A DNA stretch of 64,000 nt from Varroa destructor (lineage: Eukaryota > Arthropoda > Arachnida > Mesostigmata > Varroidae), in the NCBI RefSeq assembly GCF_002443255.2, contig NW_019211457.1:39469126-39533125 (forward strand), read 5' to 3'. Positions 63,201 through 64,000 of the stretch are shown here, in pieces. Every line of letters starts with the position of its first letter. The first letter of the stretch is position 1. Below the pieces are notes generated by a model. The model was not told the DNA's origin. It saw only the letters and a list, made by a program, of their open reading frames with translations, and made no database searches. Both the position numbers and the translations under genes were made by a program.

Positions 63201-63909
63201 GAGCAGAAGCTGAGAATCAACGCGATTGTATTAATGGAATATAAACATGTACTCTAGTACTCATGGCAGTTATGAACCTATGTCTTTTCAGGAAACATTT
63301 AAGTCATTTTTTAAATATTTGGTGAGTTAAATACTTGTGTGAAGACGTGACGTAAGAAACAAGCTTAGGAGTGAACGAGTCAACCAACTGTGGGTAAATA
63401 AATACAGCATGTATAACGAAAACAAAATAGATGATAAATCCGACGTACTTCCGAGGTTGATAATCTCTCCCGGATCTTCTTCCATTGGTGCGAGCGCTGT
63501 GTCATGATCGATGAACTGTCCAACCTGCATCAACATGTGCGTATAGCCGGGCGATGATACATTACGCTGCATATTAACGAGCCGTGATATGACACGAGCA
63601 TTTGGCAGACGTGAATTATACCGTCCACCGCGAGGCTCATCGATGCCATTCTCATAAGCCGGCGGTAAAAGTCGTGTCATGCAGAAGTTAGAACGACCCC
63701 AGTGGGGATTTCGCAGGTTATTACATCGGCCATCGCCAGTTCGCCACGGGAGGCGGGGATTGCACTGAGTACGTCGGCGCCCCCGACACCGTTGAGTAAC
63801 CTGGGATAGCGCGGTGTTATCCAAGTTGATGGCGTTGAATTGTATGATCTCGTCATAAGTGGCCCGTTGTGCCACGGCGGCGCTTAAAGGCGCGTCCCTG
63901 ATCACAATG
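60147..63909 (-). CDS. Animal haem peroxidase, 3' seven exons (5' beyond window)
   Basis: A secreted-type haem peroxidase of the MPO/TPO/chorion-peroxidase superfamily, which oxidises substrates with H2O2. Exons in transcription order: 63909-63449, 63209-62896, 62727-62436, 61844-61625, 61144-60940, 60810-60464, 60213-60147; phases join throughout, giving about 635 aa. Seen: distal His in GQFIDHD, a Ca-binding loop TSYIDASQIYGS, Arg and Glu of AGDERVNEQPGL (haem-edge residues in LPO/MPO), proximal His in FRFGHSLI, GLDLIAMNIQRGRDHG, and the C-terminal CDNSDGIQ...NNPTTACTEIDRSNIRAW. All key residues are present, so activity is expected. No LRR or Ig (peroxidasin) modules are seen, but the N-terminus is missing. 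Arthropod relatives harden chorion or cuticle, act in gut or saliva, or in immunity; which applies is unknown. The 60,940/60,810 splice is the least certain junction. Confidence 0.93.
60464..60810 (-). CDS. Peroxidase exon: EIRTWHDL to PPNVFRHES
   Basis: Acceptor TTTACCTACAG starts phase 0 with EIRTWHDLLYLMP. It continues through YARVEDVDLFPAGVSE, GPTFACIQANQF and KIICDNSDGIQELP. Donor TCGTT/GTAAGT is strong, so the in-frame TAA just after it is intronic and not the true end. Confidence 0.9.
60940..61144 (-). CDS. Peroxidase exon: GQLDPVLRGL to RYCTGR
   Basis: Acceptor TTGGTGTGTCAG; the first base completes the Glu codon. It encodes LRGLFRQPGQQFDRF, TDDVTNHLYR, NIQRGRDHGIRPY and YCTGR. The end is set at AGG/GTTTGT because only that donor keeps the phase into the next exon. 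A better-looking donor at 60,890 (ACA/GTATGT) breaks the frame. Confidence 0.78.
61625..61844 (-). CDS. Peroxidase exon with proximal haem His
   Basis: Acceptor TTTTTCTCCGATAG joins to read LGPQFLRSF. It encodes YDPTVDATIINEFAAAAFR, FGHSLIDGTF and DFFFFPFPFY. Donor ACGA/GTACGT leaves phase 2. No ORF of useful length marked this exon on its own strand; it was found by family motifs. Confidence 0.9.
62436..62727 (-). CDS. Peroxidase exon with catalytic Arg/Glu
   Basis: The chosen acceptor is CATTGTCACAG, giving YQ-VVNNRQMLP as in relatives. An alternative acceptor at CTACAG about 50 nt upstream is also in frame and would add 17 residues. It encodes CFRAGDERVNEQPGLTALHL, LRQHN and YHEWLPIVLG. 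Donor CTGG/GTAAGT, phase 1. Confidence 0.88.
62896..63209 (-). CDS. Peroxidase exon with calcium-binding loop
   Basis: Acceptor TTGATTCTCAG, donor TACCAG/GTGAGA. It encodes a Cys-rich stretch (DCCSEDRRNGEECFSFEIP), CNNMPRSAPCSTC and the TSYIDASQIYGS loop, then LRAKVKGLLKYQ. It enters at phase 1 and leaves at phase 0. Confidence 0.92.
63449..63909 (-). CDS. Peroxidase exon with distal His (first in window)
   Basis: Acceptor TAAACACAG ends at 63,910 on the minus strand. The frame needs two bases from an upstream exon outside the window. It encodes CNPRLPWRTGDGRCNNLRNP, LPNARVISRLV and GQFIDHD. Donor CGGAA/GTACGT leaves phase 1. Translation past 63,449 is intron. Confidence 0.9.
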
Positions 63910-64000
63910 CTGTGTTTACTAGTACTTCAGGATTAACGATGACGATTGGAGACGCAGGACAAAAAAATAGATAGACGGACCGGAAGAACCCGAAGCAAGC
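63910..64000. other. Peroxidase intron, cut by window edge
   Basis: The sequence upstream of the acceptor at 63,910 shows no exon. The peroxidase N-terminus and any signal peptide must lie beyond 64,000. Confidence 0.6.

Noticed and set aside
1..64000. Transposase, reverse transcriptase, CRISPR array, rRNA, viral insertion
   Set aside because: No long ORF resembles these proteins, and no regularly spaced repeats or rRNA-like conserved stretches were seen on either strand.

Overview
This is a gene-poor stretch of an animal nuclear genome. Coding exons are split by spliceosomal introns with GT...AG ends, intergenic gaps run to 10-21 kb, microsatellites are common ((AT)n, (AG)n, (TG)n, (TC)n), and there are no bacterial-style operons. 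The gene families point to an arthropod: a clip-domain serine protease homologue of the prophenoloxidase-activating-factor type, an insect/chelicerate-type haem peroxidase, a Spartan-like SprT protease and a MYT1-family neural zinc-finger factor. A mite or other chelicerate would fit, but this is inference and the sequence alone does not prove it.

Layout. 1-20,996 (+/-): no gene recognised; AT-rich DNA alternating with CpG-rich ORF-less patches. 20,997-21,728 (-): short SprT/Spartan-like protease core. 21,768-33,847: no recognised exon; the last 4 kb are GC-rich and probably hold the 5' regulatory part of the next gene. 33,848-42,724 (+): MYT1-family transcription factor, resolved here into 11 coding exons (1,347 codons plus stop, 5' end missing), including a 28-nt microexon and one exon (40,742-40,918) whose reading frame is not apparent from long ORFs. 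42,725-48,281: AT-rich spacer with long microsatellites. 48,282-49,616 (-): secreted clip-domain serine protease homologue with catalytic Ser replaced by Gly. 49,617-60,146: about 10 kb without a recognised protein gene, with one tRNA-Ser-like relic. 60,147-63,909 (-): seven exons of a haem peroxidase whose 5' end lies beyond the right edge.

The four genes show no pathway linkage. The protease homologue and the peroxidase are plausibly extracellular immune or cuticle/eggshell proteins, while the MYT1 and SprT proteins would be nuclear. No previously undescribed multi-gene system was found. The most interesting observation is the microexon/tandem-donor/alternative-acceptor arrangement between the first two zinc fingers of the MYT1-family gene.
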